The translations under genes were made by a program, and so were the position numbers. This document shows, in pieces, positions 1-9,800 of a stretch of DNA of 64,000 nucleotides. Within the stretch, counting starts at the first letter, position 1. Every line of letters starts with the position of its first letter. The DNA is from an uncultured Bacillota bacterium (GTDB lineage Bacteria > Bacillota > Clostridia > Peptostreptococcales > Anaerovoracaceae): positions 31,872 through 95,871 of the forward strand of contig CAKMKG010000034.1 in NCBI GenBank assembly GCA_927441425.1, given 5' to 3'. The notes under the pieces are model-generated. The model did no database searches and had not been told where the DNA came from. It worked only from the letters and a program-made list of their open reading frames with translations.

Positions 1-750
1 AAGTCCTATACCACCTCAGATGCACTTCGAATCGGCACAAAGCTTGGGATTCCGGTGGTGTTCGATCATCTGCATCACTGGGTAAATCCCTGCGAAGGGG
101 TACGGGCCAACACTTCAAGTGGGAAACTCGTAACGGACGACGGATACTGGATCGAGGAAAGTGGAAAAACGTGGAGAAATGAGGATGGCCGCCAAAAAAT
201 CCACTATTCACAGCAGGATACCGGGAAACGGCCGGGTTCCCATTCCAGTACGATCTATACTGATGAATTTCTTTCGTTTTTTCAGAAGGTGAAGACAAAG
301 GATATTGATATTATGCTGGAGGTGAAGGACAAGAACTTGTCGGCTGTCAAATGCAGAAACCTGATTTCCACCCAAAAAGAGATCAAAGATTTGGAACTGG
401 AATGGAGCAGGTATAAATATGCCGTTTTGGAGCATTCGCCAAGTCGATATAAAGAGATTAGAACGCTGCTTCGCCAGAAGTCAGGTTATCCTGCCACTGA
501 ATTTTATCAGATTTTAGAGGAATCGATGAAGCAGGAACCGAATACCGGAAATTCTATCAACGCTGGGCAGCATGTCTGGGGGTACTTCCGGGATATCGCC
601 ACGGAACAGGAAAAAATAAACTTTCTGAACAGTGTAGAGGAATGCCAGCTAGGCAAATCAGATGGGAAGAAGATGAAAAGGCTGCTGTGGAAGCTGACGC
701 AAAAATACAGAGAACCTTACCTCTTAAATTCTTACTATTTCATGATGTAA
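1..750 (+). CDS. uvsE: UV damage endonuclease UvsE, C-terminal part
   Basis: The reading frame is open from base 1, so the 5' end lies outside the window; about 249 residues remain of a protein usually near 300-420. UvsE is a TIM-barrel endonuclease that nicks 5' of UV photoproducts in an alternative excision repair pathway. The family's metal-binding stretches are visible: FDHLHHWVNP near the start, KIHYSQQ followed by GSHSSTI in the middle, and DIMLEVKDKN with its conserved Glu. The tail after about residue 130 is a less conserved helical extension typical of the clostridial and bacillar forms. The gene stops 51 bases before the trp promoter, with no clear terminator in between. Family assignment is confident from motif order. 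Confidence 0.86.
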   Translation, partial: KSYTTSDALRIGTKLGIPVVFDHLHHWVNPCEGVRANTSSGKLVTDDGYWIEESGKTWRNEDGRQKIHYSQQDTGKRPGSHSSTIYTDEFLSFFQKVKTKDIDIMLEVKDKNLSAVKCRNLISTQKEIKDLELEWSRYKYAVLEHSPSRYKEIRTLLRQKSGYPATEFYQILEESMKQEPNTGNSINAGQHVWGYFRDIATEQEKINFLNSVEECQLGKSDGKKMKRLLWKLTQKYREPYLLNSYYFMM

Positions 751-801
751 TAAAATAAGCGCAACGAAAAACAGAAAGTATAATTAAAAACCGAAAGATG
801 G

Positions 802-830
802 TTGACAAGATAAAATAATGTGAGTATACT
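802..830 (+). promoter_or_regulatory. SigA-type promoter of the trp operon
   Basis: TTGACA at 802-807 and TATACT at 825-830 are separated by exactly 17 bases, a near-consensus housekeeping promoter. Transcription would begin near 837 and run straight into the T-box leader. Confidence 0.85.
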
Positions 831-841
831 AAACGAAATTA

Positions 842-1137
842 ATAACGAATAAACCGTTGATGTGGAGATAAAAACAAATCGTGCCTTTACAGAGAGCCGG
901 GGTAGCTGAGATCCGGTAAGACGCAGATTGTTAAATGGACCACGGAGGGCGCAGTCAAAGGAATTTCTGATTCCGAGTATTCTGCGACGCGATGGCATGC
1001 GTCAGTTGCCGGGGATATGTTGGTATCCTGTTAAGCGTGTGGATTCATTTATTTCTCCACAAAGCAAGGTGGCACCGCGGGTTTATGAAATTGAACTCGT
1101 CCTTGACAGTATTTCTGTTGAGGACGGGTTTTTTGTT
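842..1137 (+). promoter_or_regulatory. Trp-specific T-box riboswitch with terminator
   Basis: The hallmark T-box sequence AAGGTGGCACCGCGG lies at 1066-1080. Upstream, a Stem I-like region starts near 890 (AGAGAGCCGG, then GTAGCTGAGATCCGG) and carries a UGG triplet at 936-938 in an AAATGGACC context, fitting a tryptophan specifier. Downstream, CTCGTCCTTGACAG (1096-1109) pairs with CTGTTGAGGACGGG (1115-1128), followed by a T run: the intrinsic terminator. Uncharged tRNA-Trp would pair with UGG and the T-box, favour the antiterminator and let RNA polymerase enter trpE. This fills the 434-base gene-free stretch between uvsE and trpE. Stem I boundaries are estimated by eye. Confidence 0.9.
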
Positions 1138-1184
1138 TATTCAAAAGTGCCTTGACAGACAGTTGATAACAGGAGGGAGAAAGT

Positions 1185-2654
1185 ATGTTGAGACCAAGTT
1201 TAGAAGAAGCGGTAAAATATCTGGATGCTTACAAGGTGATACCTTTAAGATGTGAAATCTATTCCGATGTGAAGACACCAATTGAGGTGTTAAAAACTTT
1301 AAAGAGCATGAGCCAGCATTGTTATATGCTGGAGAGCCTTGAAAACCCCGAGCAGTGGGGCAGATACACTTTTTTGGGCTATAATCCCAAGCTGGAGCTG
1401 ACCTGCACGGATGGACATTTACAGATCAGCGCCGGAACTGAATCTCATTTTGAGACGGTAACACCTGGTCAGTATATCAAACAGATCATAGAAGAAAATA
1501 AAAGCCCGAGGTTGGATTATCTTCCGCCCTTTACCGGTGGATTGGTGGGGTACTTTTCCTATGATTACATCAAATACAGCGAGCCTACATTAAAATTGGA
1601 TGCTGAAGATCAAGAAGGTTTTCAGGATGTGGATCTGATGCTCTTTGACAAGGTTATCGCCTTTGACAATCTGAAGCAAAAAATCATTCTGATTGTGAAT
1701 ATCAGTACAGATCAACTGGAAACCAACTACAACAATGGGATTCTGGAGCTGGAAGAAATGACAAGACTGATCTGCGAGAGTGTTGGAGCGAACGACTTCT
1801 CCGCAGAAATAAAATCAGAATTCAGATCGTTGTTCAGTAAAGAAGAATACTGCAACATGGTAAGCAGAGCAAAGGATTATATCAGGGAAGGAGACATCTT
1901 CCAAGTTGTGCTCTCCAATCGTTTTGAAGCTGACTTTGAAGGCAGCTTGCTGAATACCTATCGGATATTGCGAACGACAAACCCTTCCCCTTACATGTTT
2001 TACTTTTCCGGAGATGATATTGAGATCGCCGGAGCATCCCCTGAGACTCTGGTAAAGCTTCAGGATGGCGTACTTTATACATTTCCATTGGCTGGTACGA
2101 GAGGGAGAGGCAAAACCGAAGAGGAAGATCTCAAACTTGAAAAGGAGCTCCTTTCTGATCCGAAGGAACTTGCAGAGCATAATATGCTGGTTGATCTGGG
2201 CAGAAACGATATCGGTAAAATCAGCAGATTTGGGACTGTTGAGGTAGAAAAATATTTAACCATTGAACGATTTTCCCATGTCATGCACATTGGGTCCACA
2301 GTAAAGGGCTTGATTCGGGATGACAGGGATGCATTAAGTGCAATTGACGCAATATTGCCGGCGGGAACATTGTCGGGAGCGCCAAAACTCAGGGCATGTG
2401 AGATCATCAATGAACTGGAGAACAATAAACGCGGTATATACGGCGGTGCCATCGGTTATTTGGATTTTACTGGCAATTTGGATACCTGTATTGGGATACG
2501 CATTGCTTACAAGAAAAACGGTAAGGTGTTTATCCGCTCCGGCGCTGGTATTGTGGCTGACAGCGATCCGGAAACGGAATATCAGGAATGCCAAAACAAA
2601 GCACAAGCCGTGATGAATGCGCTGAATCGATCCAAGGAGGTGTTTGACCGATGA
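1185..2654 (+). CDS. trpE: Anthranilate synthase component I
   Basis: Catalyses chorismate plus ammonia to anthranilate, the first committed step of tryptophan synthesis, with TrpG supplying the ammonia. 489 residues, normal for the family. The N-terminal domain has the CYMLESLENPEQWGRYTFLG stretch, corresponding to the LLES-type tryptophan feedback site; the C-terminal chorismate-binding domain shows GASPETLV, DLGRNDIG, PAGTLSGAPK and a GIRIAYK/GAGIVADSDPE tail. ATG at 1185 follows AGGAGGGA by about 6 bases. It is the first gene of seven translationally coupled trp genes and its stop overlaps the trpG start. Transcription is controlled by the T-box upstream and the enzyme probably by tryptophan feedback. 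Confidence 0.97.
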   Translation: MLRPSLEEAVKYLDAYKVIPLRCEIYSDVKTPIEVLKTLKSMSQHCYMLESLENPEQWGRYTFLGYNPKLELTCTDGHLQISAGTESHFETVTPGQYIKQIIEENKSPRLDYLPPFTGGLVGYFSYDYIKYSEPTLKLDAEDQEGFQDVDLMLFDKVIAFDNLKQKIILIVNISTDQLETNYNNGILELEEMTRLICESVGANDFSAEIKSEFRSLFSKEEYCNMVSRAKDYIREGDIFQVVLSNRFEADFEGSLLNTYRILRTTNPSPYMFYFSGDDIEIAGASPETLVKLQDGVLYTFPLAGTRGRGKTEEEDLKLEKELLSDPKELAEHNMLVDLGRNDIGKISRFGTVEVEKYLTIERFSHVMHIGSTVKGLIRDDRDALSAIDAILPAGTLSGAPKLRACEIINELENNKRGIYGGAIGYLDFTGNLDTCIGIRIAYKKNGKVFIRSGAGIVADSDPETEYQECQNKAQAVMNALNRSKEVFDR

Positions 2655-3226
2655 TACTGTTAATCGATAACTATGACAGCTTTTCCTATAACCTCTATCA
2701 ATTGATTGGATCCATCAATCCGGATATCCGCGTGATAAGGAATGATGAAAAGACAATTAAGGAAATTGCAGCACTGGGGCCGGATGTGATCATACTATCC
2801 CCGGGACCCGGGAAACCATGTGATGCAGGTATCTGTACCGAAGCTGTAAAATATTTCACCGGAAAAATTCCGATTTTGGGAGTCTGTCTGGGGCATCAGG
2901 GCATCTGTGAAGCGTTTGGTGCAACGGTATCCTATGCAAAGACACTGATGCATGGGAAACAGTCAAAATTAGAAATTAATAATCATATCCCAATTTTCCG
3001 GGGATTGCCGGATGAAATCGACGGAGCACGTTATCATTCTCTGGCAGCCTTGGAAGCTACATTACCGTCAGAATTGATCATCATCGCAAGAGCCGATGAT
3101 GGTGAGGTCATGGCGGTAAAGCATCGGGACTATGATGTATACGGACTTCAGTTCCATCCGGAATCCATATTGACCCCTGAAGGGAGAACAATTTTAGAAA
3201 ACTTTTTAGGAGGTAAAACATCATGA
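2651..3226 (+). CDS. trpG: Anthranilate synthase component II (glutamine amidotransferase)
   Basis: Class I glutamine amidotransferase subunit that hydrolyses glutamine and channels ammonia to TrpE. 191 residues, so a stand-alone TrpG and not a TrpG-TrpD fusion. The triad is present: nucleophile Cys in GVCLGHQGI and His/Glu in FHPESIL, plus LSPGPGKP of the oxyanion region. It overlaps trpE by four bases (ATGA) and trpD by four bases, indicating translational coupling. The HGKQSKLEIN stretch matches anthranilate synthase amidotransferases; a separate PabA role is possible because many Firmicutes share one subunit, but the operon position favours tryptophan. Confidence 0.96.
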   Translation: MILLIDNYDSFSYNLYQLIGSINPDIRVIRNDEKTIKEIAALGPDVIILSPGPGKPCDAGICTEAVKYFTGKIPILGVCLGHQGICEAFGATVSYAKTLMHGKQSKLEINNHIPIFRGLPDEIDGARYHSLAALEATLPSELIIIARADDGEVMAVKHRDYDVYGLQFHPESILTPEGRTILENFLGGKTS

Positions 3227-4242
3227 TACAAGAAGCAATCTATAAAGCGATATCCAGAGAGGACTTAGAATATGACACCGCCAGAATGGCGATGGAAGAA
3301 ATCATGGATGGAACAGCGACCCAGGCTCAAATTGCAGCATTTCTCACTGCACTGAGGATGAAAGGGGAAAGTATCAGTGAAATTACTGCCTGTGCTTCCG
3401 TGATGAGAGAGAAAGCAATTCATATTCAAGCATCGGCTGAAGTTATGGATATCGTTGGTACAGGGGGAGATGTATCCGGCACCTTCAATATTTCCACGAC
3501 GACGGCATTTGTTGTGGCAGCGGGAGGTGTACCCGTGGCAAAGCACGGCAACCGCAGTGTATCCAGCAAAAGCGGCGCTGCTGATGTGCTCGAAAAGTTA
3601 GGGATCAACATACTGCTGCCTTCTGAAAAGAGCCGAAGGATTCTGGAACGAATCGATCTTTGCTTTATGTTTGCTCAGATTTATCACAATTCCATGAAGC
3701 ATGCCGCACCGGTGAGAAAGGAACTCGGTGTGCGAACGATTTTCAATATTTTAGGACCCTTGTCCAATCCGGCAGGAGCTAGCATGCAGCTTATGGGCGT
3801 TTTTGATGAAACACTGACGGAACCGTTGGCGCAGGTATTGGCAAATCTTGGTGTCAAGCGCGGGATGGTGATTCACGGCTGCGATGGTATGGATGAAGCA
3901 ACCTTAACAACTCAGACAAAAGTTGTCGAAATAAAAGACGGAACGTTGGAAAGCTATTATATCGCGCCGGAGGATTTCGGCTTTGAGAGATGTTCAAAGG
4001 AAGCGCTACAGGGCGGTGATGCAGAGGAAAACGCAGGTATTACAAGAGATATATTGAATGGGATTGAAAAGGGAGCCAAAAGAGATGTGGTTGTGCTCAA
4101 TTCTGCGCTGGCGCTGTATTTGGCCGGAAAAGCGGAGTCTATTCAAGCCTGTATTCCTATGGCTCAGATGCTGATCGATAACGGATTAGCAAGCAACAAA
4201 TTGGAACAATTCGTGAAATTATCCAATGAGGTACTGTCATGA
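3223..4242 (+). CDS. trpD: Anthranilate phosphoribosyltransferase
   Basis: Transfers phosphoribose from PRPP to anthranilate. 339 residues, the usual length. The PRPP/magnesium motif GTGGDVSGTFNISTTTAF is intact except that the customary GTGGDGSGT reads GDVSGT here, a conservative local change. KHGNRSVSSKSGAADVLEKLG and the NPAGASMQLMGVF stretch are also typical. The start overlaps the trpG stop and its own stop overlaps the trpC start, so stoichiometry is probably held by coupling. SD AGGAGG sits 9 bases upstream inside the trpG end. Confidence 0.96.
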   Translation: MIQEAIYKAISREDLEYDTARMAMEEIMDGTATQAQIAAFLTALRMKGESISEITACASVMREKAIHIQASAEVMDIVGTGGDVSGTFNISTTTAFVVAAGGVPVAKHGNRSVSSKSGAADVLEKLGINILLPSEKSRRILERIDLCFMFAQIYHNSMKHAAPVRKELGVRTIFNILGPLSNPAGASMQLMGVFDETLTEPLAQVLANLGVKRGMVIHGCDGMDEATLTTQTKVVEIKDGTLESYYIAPEDFGFERCSKEALQGGDAEENAGITRDILNGIEKGAKRDVVVLNSALALYLAGKAESIQACIPMAQMLIDNGLASNKLEQFVKLSNEVLS

Positions 4243-5036
4243 CCGACATATTGCATGCAATCGCTGCCCGTTCCCTTGAAAGGGTAGAAAGCAAGAAAAT
4301 ACAAAAATCCCTGATGGAAATTTCAAAGGAGGCCGTGAGCCTTTGCACTGAAAATCCAGAATTCCCATTTGAAAAGGCATTAAGATCAAAGGGTATGGCA
4401 TTTATCTGTGAAGTAAAGAAAGCATCTCCCTCAAAAGGAATTCTGGATGATCATTTTCCCTATCTTGAAATCGCAAGAGAATATGAGGATGCAGGAGCCG
4501 CTGCAATCTCCGTACTGACAGAACCGGATTGGTTTCTTGGCAGGGATTATTATTTGAAGGAAATCAGGGAAACAGTTGATATTCCGCTCCTGAGAAAGGA
4601 TTTTACTGTAGACAGCTATCAAATCTACGAATCGAAGCTGCTTGGAGCCGATGCGATCCTGCTGATCTGTGCCTTGCTGGATGTGGTGAAGCTGAAAGAG
4701 TTTATCAAAATGGCCAATGGACTTGGCCTTTCCGCTTTGGTAGAGGCCCATACCGAGGAGGAGATAAATGTTGCACTGGATGCCGGTGCGAGAATCATCG
4801 GAGTGAATAACCGTGATTTGAAAACCTTTGAAGTGGATATCACGACGAGTATAAGACTACGGAAGCTTGTGCCGGAGACCATTCTCTTTATTTCCGAAAG
4901 CGGGATCCGGACTCCTGAGGATATTGGAAATCTTGAAGATCATGCTGTTGACGGAGTTCTTATCGGCGAAATACTCATGAAAAGCAAGGATAAAAAGAAA
5001 AAACTTACGGAATTGAAAGGGGCGCAGTCGTTGTGA
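4239..5036 (+). CDS. trpC: Indole-3-glycerol-phosphate synthase
   Basis: Closes the indole ring: CdRP to indole-3-glycerol phosphate with loss of CO2 and water. 265 residues, a TIM barrel. Visible catalytic and phosphate-binding motifs: FICEVKKASPSKG (catalytic Glu/Lys), LTEPDWFLG, LLRKDFTVD, IGVNNRDLKTFEVD and SESGIRTPED. It is a monofunctional enzyme, with TrpF as a separate downstream gene, unlike the E. coli fusion. It overlaps its neighbours by four bases at both ends (ATGA with trpD, GTGA with trpF). Confidence 0.96.
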   Translation: MTDILHAIAARSLERVESKKIQKSLMEISKEAVSLCTENPEFPFEKALRSKGMAFICEVKKASPSKGILDDHFPYLEIAREYEDAGAAAISVLTEPDWFLGRDYYLKEIRETVDIPLLRKDFTVDSYQIYESKLLGADAILLICALLDVVKLKEFIKMANGLGLSALVEAHTEEEINVALDAGARIIGVNNRDLKTFEVDITTSIRLRKLVPETILFISESGIRTPEDIGNLEDHAVDGVLIGEILMKSKDKKKKLTELKGAQSL

Positions 5037-5629
5037 AAATTAAGATATGCGGACTGTTTCGACAACAAGACATTGAATATGTGAATGTAGCGCTTCCAGA
5101 CTATATCGGATTTGTTTTTGCAAAGAGCAAGCGTCAAGTAACTGCCGAACAGGCAGCGCAACTGAGAAAAAATCTGAAGACAGGTATTCAGACAGTTGGA
5201 GTCTTTGTAAACGCACCGATTGATTATGCAGCAGGCCTGTTGAAAAGCGGAGTGATCGATCTCGTACAGCTTCACGGCAGCGAAGATGAAGCATACATGG
5301 AACGTTTGAGATCCAATACCGGATGTCAAATTATAAAAGCGATTCGGGTTGATACCATAGCGGATATTGCTACTGCCCAAAAAAGCTCTGCTGACTATTT
5401 GCTCCTGGATCACGGTTCAGGTGGAACCGGAGAAACGTTCAATTGGGAACTGGTTCGGGGCTGTAAAAAACCTTTATTTTTAGCAGGAGGTATTCATGCC
5501 GGAAATATCAATCAGGCAATGGAGACAGGAAATCCATTTGCCATCGATTTGAGCAGCGGCGTGGAGACAGACGGTATGAAGGATAAGACTAAAATAATTG
5601 AAATTGTAAGGAGCGTACGAAATGGCTAA
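5033..5629 (+). CDS. trpF: Phosphoribosylanthranilate isomerase
   Basis: Amadori rearrangement of PRA to CdRP, the step before TrpC. 198 residues, slightly short but within range. The general-base Cys is in KIKICGL at the N terminus and the general-acid Asp in [11 protein letters not shown]; the phosphate-binding LAGGIHAGN and [10 protein letters not shown] loops are present. The usual KICGLT(R/N) reads KICGLFRQQ. The GTG start at 5033 overlaps the trpC stop, with AAAGGGGCG about 12 bases upstream. The gene overlaps trpB by eight bases. Confidence 0.95.
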   Translation: MKIKICGLFRQQDIEYVNVALPDYIGFVFAKSKRQVTAEQAAQLRKNLKTGIQTVGVFVNAPIDYAAGLLKSGVIDLVQLHGSEDEAYMERLRSNTGCQIIKAIRVDTIADIATAQKSSADYLLLDHGSGGTGETFNWELVRGCKKPLFLAGGIHAGNINQAMETGNPFAIDLSSGVETDGMKDKTKIIEIVRSVRNG

Positions 5630-6806
5630 AGGAAGATATGGGATTCATGGTGGACAATACGTCCCCGAAACGCTGATGAATGAATTGATCCATCTGGAAA
5701 CGTGCTACGAACATTACAAAAATGATGCAGACTTTCATCATGCGTTACAAAAGCTATTAAACGAATATGCCGGAAGACCATCCCTGTTATATTTTGCAGA
5801 AAAGATGACAAAGGAGCTGGGAGGCGCAAAAATTTATCTGAAGAGGGAGGATTTAAACCATACCGGTTCCCACAAAATCAATAATGTGTTAGGACAGGCA
5901 CTTCTAGCAAAGAGGATGGGGAAAACAAGACTGATTGCTGAGACCGGTGCAGGCCAGCATGGAGTCGCAACCGCTACAGCCGCCGCATTGCTGGGAATGG
6001 AATGTGAAATCTTTATGGGAAAAGAGGATACGGAGCGGCAAGCACTAAACGTCTATCGAATGGAGCTGCTCGGAGCGGCTGTGCACCCGGTAACAAGCGG
6101 AACGATGACATTGAAGGATGCAGTCAATGAAGCAATGAGGGAATGGACGACCAGAGTCCAGGATACCCATTATGTTTTTGGCTCTGTTATGGGACCCCAT
6201 CCATTTCCCATGATGGTTCGTGATTTTCAAAGTGTGATCAGCAGGGAAGCAAGAGCACAGATCCTAGATGTGGAATTAAAGCTGCCCGATGCGGTAGTTG
6301 CCTGTGTCGGCGGAGGGAGCAATGCAATGGGTATGTTTTATCACTTCCTAGAAGACACGCAGGTAAAGCTCATTGGATGTGAAGCGGCAGGACGGGGGAC
6401 TGAAACGGATCAGCATGCTGCAACCATTGCAAAAGGAAGCCTCGGAATTTTCCACGGAATGAAATCCTATTTCTGCCAGGACGAATACGGGCAGATCGCA
6501 CCGGTCTATTCTATCTCAGCAGGCCTTGACTATCCGGGAATCGGCCCGGAACATGCTTATCTGCATGATATTGAAAGAGCGCAGTATATTCCGGTTACAG
6601 ACGCAGAGGCAGTGGACGCATTTGAATATCTGGCCAGAACCGAGGGGATCATTTGTGCCATAGAAAGTGCACATGCGATAGCCCATGTGATAAAGCTGGC
6701 TCCGAAAATGGCCAAAAATCAAATCATTTTGATATGCCTCTCCGGCAGAGGAGATAAGGATGTAGCAGCGATTGCAAGGTATAAGGGGGTAAACTTACAT
6801 GAGTAA
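5622..6806 (+). CDS. trpB: Tryptophan synthase beta chain
   Basis: PLP enzyme condensing indole and serine into tryptophan within the TrpA2B2 complex. 394 residues. The PLP lysine is in [15 protein letters not shown], the indole/serine site in [14 protein letters not shown], phosphate-binding in [12 protein letters not shown], and [16 protein letters not shown] is the classical TrpB1 signature. That matches the TrpA-partnering form and not the stand-alone TrpB2. SD AAGGAGCG precedes the ATG and lies in trpF. Confidence 0.97.
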   Translation: MAKGRYGIHGGQYVPETLMNELIHLETCYEHYKNDADFHHALQKLLNEYAGRPSLLYFAEKMTKELGGAKIYLKREDLNHTGSHKINNVLGQALLAKRMGKTRLIAETGAGQHGVATATAAALLGMECEIFMGKEDTERQALNVYRMELLGAAVHPVTSGTMTLKDAVNEAMREWTTRVQDTHYVFGSVMGPHPFPMMVRDFQSVISREARAQILDVELKLPDAVVACVGGGSNAMGMFYHFLEDTQVKLIGCEAAGRGTETDQHAATIAKGSLGIFHGMKSYFCQDEYGQIAPVYSISAGLDYPGIGPEHAYLHDIERAQYIPVTDAEAVDAFEYLARTEGIICAIESAHAIAHVIKLAPKMAKNQIILICLSGRGDKDVAAIARYKGVNLHE

Positions 6807-7575
6807 GATCGAAAAAGCATTTCAGAACGGGAAAGCCTTTGTAGCTTTTCTGACGGGAGGAGACCCTTCCATAGCCAAGAGTGAAGAATTCATCCTCCAA
6901 ATGGTGGACGCAGGTGCCGACCTTATTGAAATAGGGATTCCATTCTCCGACCCCGTGGCGGAGGGACCTGTGATTCAGCAGGCAAATATGAGAGCCTTAT
7001 CTGCCGGGGTCACAACGGATTCAATTTTTGAATTGGTAGAATCTGTGAGAAAAAAAACGGAGGTGCCGTTGGTTTTCCTCACTTACCTCAATCCGGTCTT
7101 TAACTACGGCTATGATCGTTTTTTTAACAGATGCCACGCATTGGGTGTCGATGGAATGATTATTCCCGACCTGCCTTTTGAAGAGAAAGATGAACTGGCC
7201 GAGGTTGCAGATCATTATCGTGTTGATTTGATTTCCCTCATCGCTCCGACTTCGGCGCAGCGAATCAAGCAGATCGCAAAGGTGGCAAAAGGATTCCTTT
7301 ATGTGGTTTCTTCCATGGGAGTTACTGGCATGCGAAGTGAGTTCAAAGTAGATCTGAAAAACATCATAGCAACTGCAAAAGAGAGCAGTAATCTTCCTGT
7401 TGCCGTCGGATTTGGGATTAATACGCCGGAGCAGGCAAAAGAAATCGCAAGCATCGCTGACGGTGTGATCGTTGGAAGTGCAATCGTAAAGCTGATTGAA
7501 AAACATGGCGATGCCGCCGGCATTTATATCTTTGAATATGTGAAGAATATGAAGGAAGCTATGACGGGTGATTGA
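6799..7575 (+). CDS. trpA: Tryptophan synthase alpha chain
   Basis: Retro-aldol cleavage of indole-3-glycerol phosphate, passing indole through the tunnel to TrpB. 258 residues, TIM barrel. Catalytic Glu and Asp are in [27 protein letters not shown] and [10 protein letters not shown] are typical, and [16 protein letters not shown] forms the phosphate site. Overlaps trpB by eight bases. Last gene of the operon; no convincing intrinsic terminator follows, only a weak 7-bp hairpin (7605-7626) without a T run, so transcription may run antisense into the convergent downstream gene. Confidence 0.97.
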   Translation: MSKIEKAFQNGKAFVAFLTGGDPSIAKSEEFILQMVDAGADLIEIGIPFSDPVAEGPVIQQANMRALSAGVTTDSIFELVESVRKKTEVPLVFLTYLNPVFNYGYDRFFNRCHALGVDGMIIPDLPFEEKDELAEVADHYRVDLISLIAPTSAQRIKQIAKVAKGFLYVVSSMGVTGMRSEFKVDLKNIIATAKESSNLPVAVGFGINTPEQAKEIASIADGVIVGSAIVKLIEKHGDAAGIYIFEYVKNMKEAMTGD

Positions 7576-7613
7576 ATGATGGGAGTAACAAAACAATGAT
7601 AACAATGTGTTTC

Positions 7614-8375
7614 TCATGTAACACATAAAGCGATGATTAGATTTGCCTTGATTGTTCCGTCAGGGCACAAGGTAATATCTCTTCCTATGTTGTTTGTAGC
7701 CAGCCTTGTTTCACAGGCCGGGTTACAGAATTCACTGAATCGTGGCAGGAATGCACTGTTTTGAGTAGAAGGCATACATAACTCGAAGAAATTTGTCAGT
7801 ACTAACGGGGAATGGCAATCTGCAATATTTACATTTGCGACAACGCTGAATACGACGTCGCGGTCGTTCCTGTCGCTGAGTAACAAGTCGAGAGTTACCA
7901 GTACATCTCCGGTAATCGCAATGTTTTGAGTTCCGAAAATTGGAGTGCCTTTGCACTTCTCATCACATTCTTCGGTATCTGCATAAAGTACTCTTTCAGA
8001 AAATGTTCCATCTGGACCAACCACTCGAATTGGATCACAATGTGCATCCTGAATAAATGTTGCACCTGAAATTGTAGTGTCTACATCCAGAGTGAGGTTT
8101 GATGGGTCTTCCACGTTCAGCGGGTTAAAGAACCTCTTACAGCGAATGTCTATGACTCTTCTTAATCTGTGTCCTCTGGGAATTGCAGGTGAAAAGCATT
8201 GGTTCGTCACAGTTTTCAGCCCTTGGAGATTAAAAAGAACAGCATCGTATACTTTTTGAACAAAAATCGGTTCTGATACCACATCTCTTAAATTTCCGCT
8301 GAATTCGCAGAGCTGATTAGCATTGCAGCATTTTTGAAAGAGGTCCGGCGATATGTTGCCACCGAAACAACTCAT
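7614..8375 (-). CDS. Cysteine-rich protein of unknown function
   Basis: About 253 residues from ATG at 8375, preceded by AAAGGAGGGA; a longer frame to 8432 lacks a ribosome site. No signal peptide or membrane segment is visible. The sequence has many spaced cysteines (for example FQKCCNANQLCEF near the N terminus, ECDEKCKG mid-protein, FCNPACET near the end) and alternating beta-type segments, suggesting a disulfide- or metal-rich beta protein. I recall similar clostridial proteins annotated as hypothetical or coat-like, but cannot assign a function. Upstream on the minus strand, CATACATT at 8445-8438 resembles a SigE-type -10 element, though no well-spaced -35 is evident, so a sporulation role is only a guess. 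Convergent with trpA. Confidence 0.75.
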   Translation of the reverse strand: MSCFGGNISPDLFQKCCNANQLCEFSGNLRDVVSEPIFVQKVYDAVLFNLQGLKTVTNQCFSPAIPRGHRLRRVIDIRCKRFFNPLNVEDPSNLTLDVDTTISGATFIQDAHCDPIRVVGPDGTFSERVLYADTEECDEKCKGTPIFGTQNIAITGDVLVTLDLLLSDRNDRDVVFSVVANVNIADCHSPLVLTNFFELCMPSTQNSAFLPRFSEFCNPACETRLATNNIGRDITLCPDGTIKANLIIALCVT

Positions 8376-8624
8376 ATATTTCCCTCCTTTAACCGGTCTT
8401 TCATTATTTCTTTTCAAGGTCAGTATATTCACAGTTAAATGTATGTGTTACTTCGCAATCAAAAATATCACAGTATGAAGAAAGGTATATTTGAAAGGGG
8501 TAACACTAGGATTCATTTCCCTGATTCAGGGTATAGTATGACTGAATAGATAAAAAAGAAAGTCATAATTTCTGCGTAAATTATGATAGGCAGGATTGGC
8601 CGACAAGAAAGAGAGGTTGAAAAA

Positions 8625-9584
8625 ATGAAAAGTACAGAAAAGGAAATATATCTTGCGGGGGGCTGCTTTTGGGGACTGGAGAAATATCTGAGCAATATCC
8701 CCGGGGTAACGGCGACGGAAACGGGTTATGCAAACGGGAAGACCGAGAAACCTACCTATGAGGAGGTTTGCCGTCATGGTTCCGGTCATGCAGAGGCGGT
8801 CCGTCTCTCTTATGATGCATCCCAGATCAGCTTGGCGAGATTGTTATCACTTTTTTATAGGGTAATCGATCCGACTTCACTCAACCGCCAGGGGAACGAT
8901 GTGGGCAGCCAGTACCGTACAGGGATTTATTATATGGATCAGGAGGATTATTCTGTCATACGGAAGTCCATCGATGAATTAAAGAACAATTATCAAAAGC
9001 CCATCGCCATCGAGACGCTGCCTTTAAAAAATTACTATCCTGCTGAGGAGTATCACCAGAAATACCTTGATAAAAATCCCGGGGGTTACTGCCATATCAA
9101 TCCAAGTCATTTTGAATTGGCAAAGGAGGCACTGGTAGATCCACTTGAATATCGAGTTCCAGAAAAGGAGGAACTGAAGGAGAAGCTGAGCCCGATTCAG
9201 TATGAAGTTACAATAAAGAACGGAACAGAACCTCCCTATCAGAACGAATATTGGGATAACGACAGGGAAGGAATCTATGTTGATATCACTACGGGTGAAC
9301 CGCTGTTTTTCTCGAAGGATAAGTTTGAAGCGTGCGGATGGCCAAGCTTTACCAGATCCATTGATCCGGAAGGAATAAAAATAAAAACGGACTTAACCCA
9401 TGGTATGATCCGGAAAGAAGTGCGCAGTCGGGTAGGAGACATCCACTTAGGCCATGTTTTTTCCGACGGACCAAAAGAATCGGGTGGTCAGCGGTATTGT
9501 ATCAACAGTGCGGCTTTGCGCTTTATACCAAAAGAGAAAATGAAAGAGGCGGGATATGAAAAATATCTTTTCCATCTGAAATAA
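8625..9584 (+). CDS. msrAB: Fused peptide methionine sulfoxide reductase MsrA/MsrB
   Basis: Repairs both stereoisomers of methionine sulfoxide in one polypeptide of about 319 residues. MsrA domain: catalytic Cys in [10 protein letters not shown], followed by [18 protein letters not shown] and SGHAEAV. MsrB domain begins near residue 180 ([21 protein letters not shown]) with EACGWPSF and the catalytic Cys in [11 protein letters not shown]. The CxxC pairs of zinc-binding MsrB proteins are not seen. The start at 8625 is chosen because GAGAGG lies about 10 bases upstream and the family begins just before the LAGGCFWG motif; an in-frame ATG at 8583 has no ribosome site. No signal peptide, so cytoplasmic. 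Probably monocistronic. Confidence 0.93.
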   Translation: MKSTEKEIYLAGGCFWGLEKYLSNIPGVTATETGYANGKTEKPTYEEVCRHGSGHAEAVRLSYDASQISLARLLSLFYRVIDPTSLNRQGNDVGSQYRTGIYYMDQEDYSVIRKSIDELKNNYQKPIAIETLPLKNYYPAEEYHQKYLDKNPGGYCHINPSHFELAKEALVDPLEYRVPEKEELKEKLSPIQYEVTIKNGTEPPYQNEYWDNDREGIYVDITTGEPLFFSKDKFEACGWPSFTRSIDPEGIKIKTDLTHGMIRKEVRSRVGDIHLGHVFSDGPKESGGQRYCINSAALRFIPKEKMKEAGYEKYLFHLK

Positions 9585-9656
9585 CATTTAAATATAGGTG
9601 TCAGTATTCTCTTTTCAGGATTTTCAGGAAGTCAGTATTCTGTTTGAAAGAAACGG

Positions 9657-9685
9657 TTTCACAAAGTAGTATTTTTTGATATAAT
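9657..9685 (+). promoter_or_regulatory. Putative SigA promoter upstream of the transglutaminase-like gene
   Basis: TTTCAC at 9657-9662 (weak -35) and TATAAT at 9680-9685, 17-base spacer. It would give a leader of about 110 bases containing the hairpin at 9735-9773. Confidence 0.6.
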
Positions 9686-9734
9686 AAATAAGGTTTACTG
9701 TAGCATAACGTGTTTTTAACTGATAACAACGGCA

Positions 9735-9773
9735 GGCAGGTACATTGGACATATTGTTGGACTTGCCTTTTTT
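9735..9773 (+). terminator. Hairpin plus T run in the leader (terminator or attenuator)
   Basis: GGCAGGT (9735-9741) pairs with ACTTGCC (9761-9767, one G-U wobble) and six T follow directly. The loop is long (19 bases). It lies downstream of a promoter and 28 bases before the next start codon, so it could terminate msrAB read-through or attenuate the downstream gene. Confidence 0.5.
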
Positions 9774-9800
9774 GATTCAAATTAGAGATGGAGAAAGAAG

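Noticed and set aside
1185..7575. Minus-strand open frames inside the trp operon
   Set aside because: All are antisense shadows of well-supported genes, with no ribosome-binding sites or domains.
7605..7626. Terminator after trpA
   Set aside because: The stem is only 7 bp of A/T-rich sequence with no T run.
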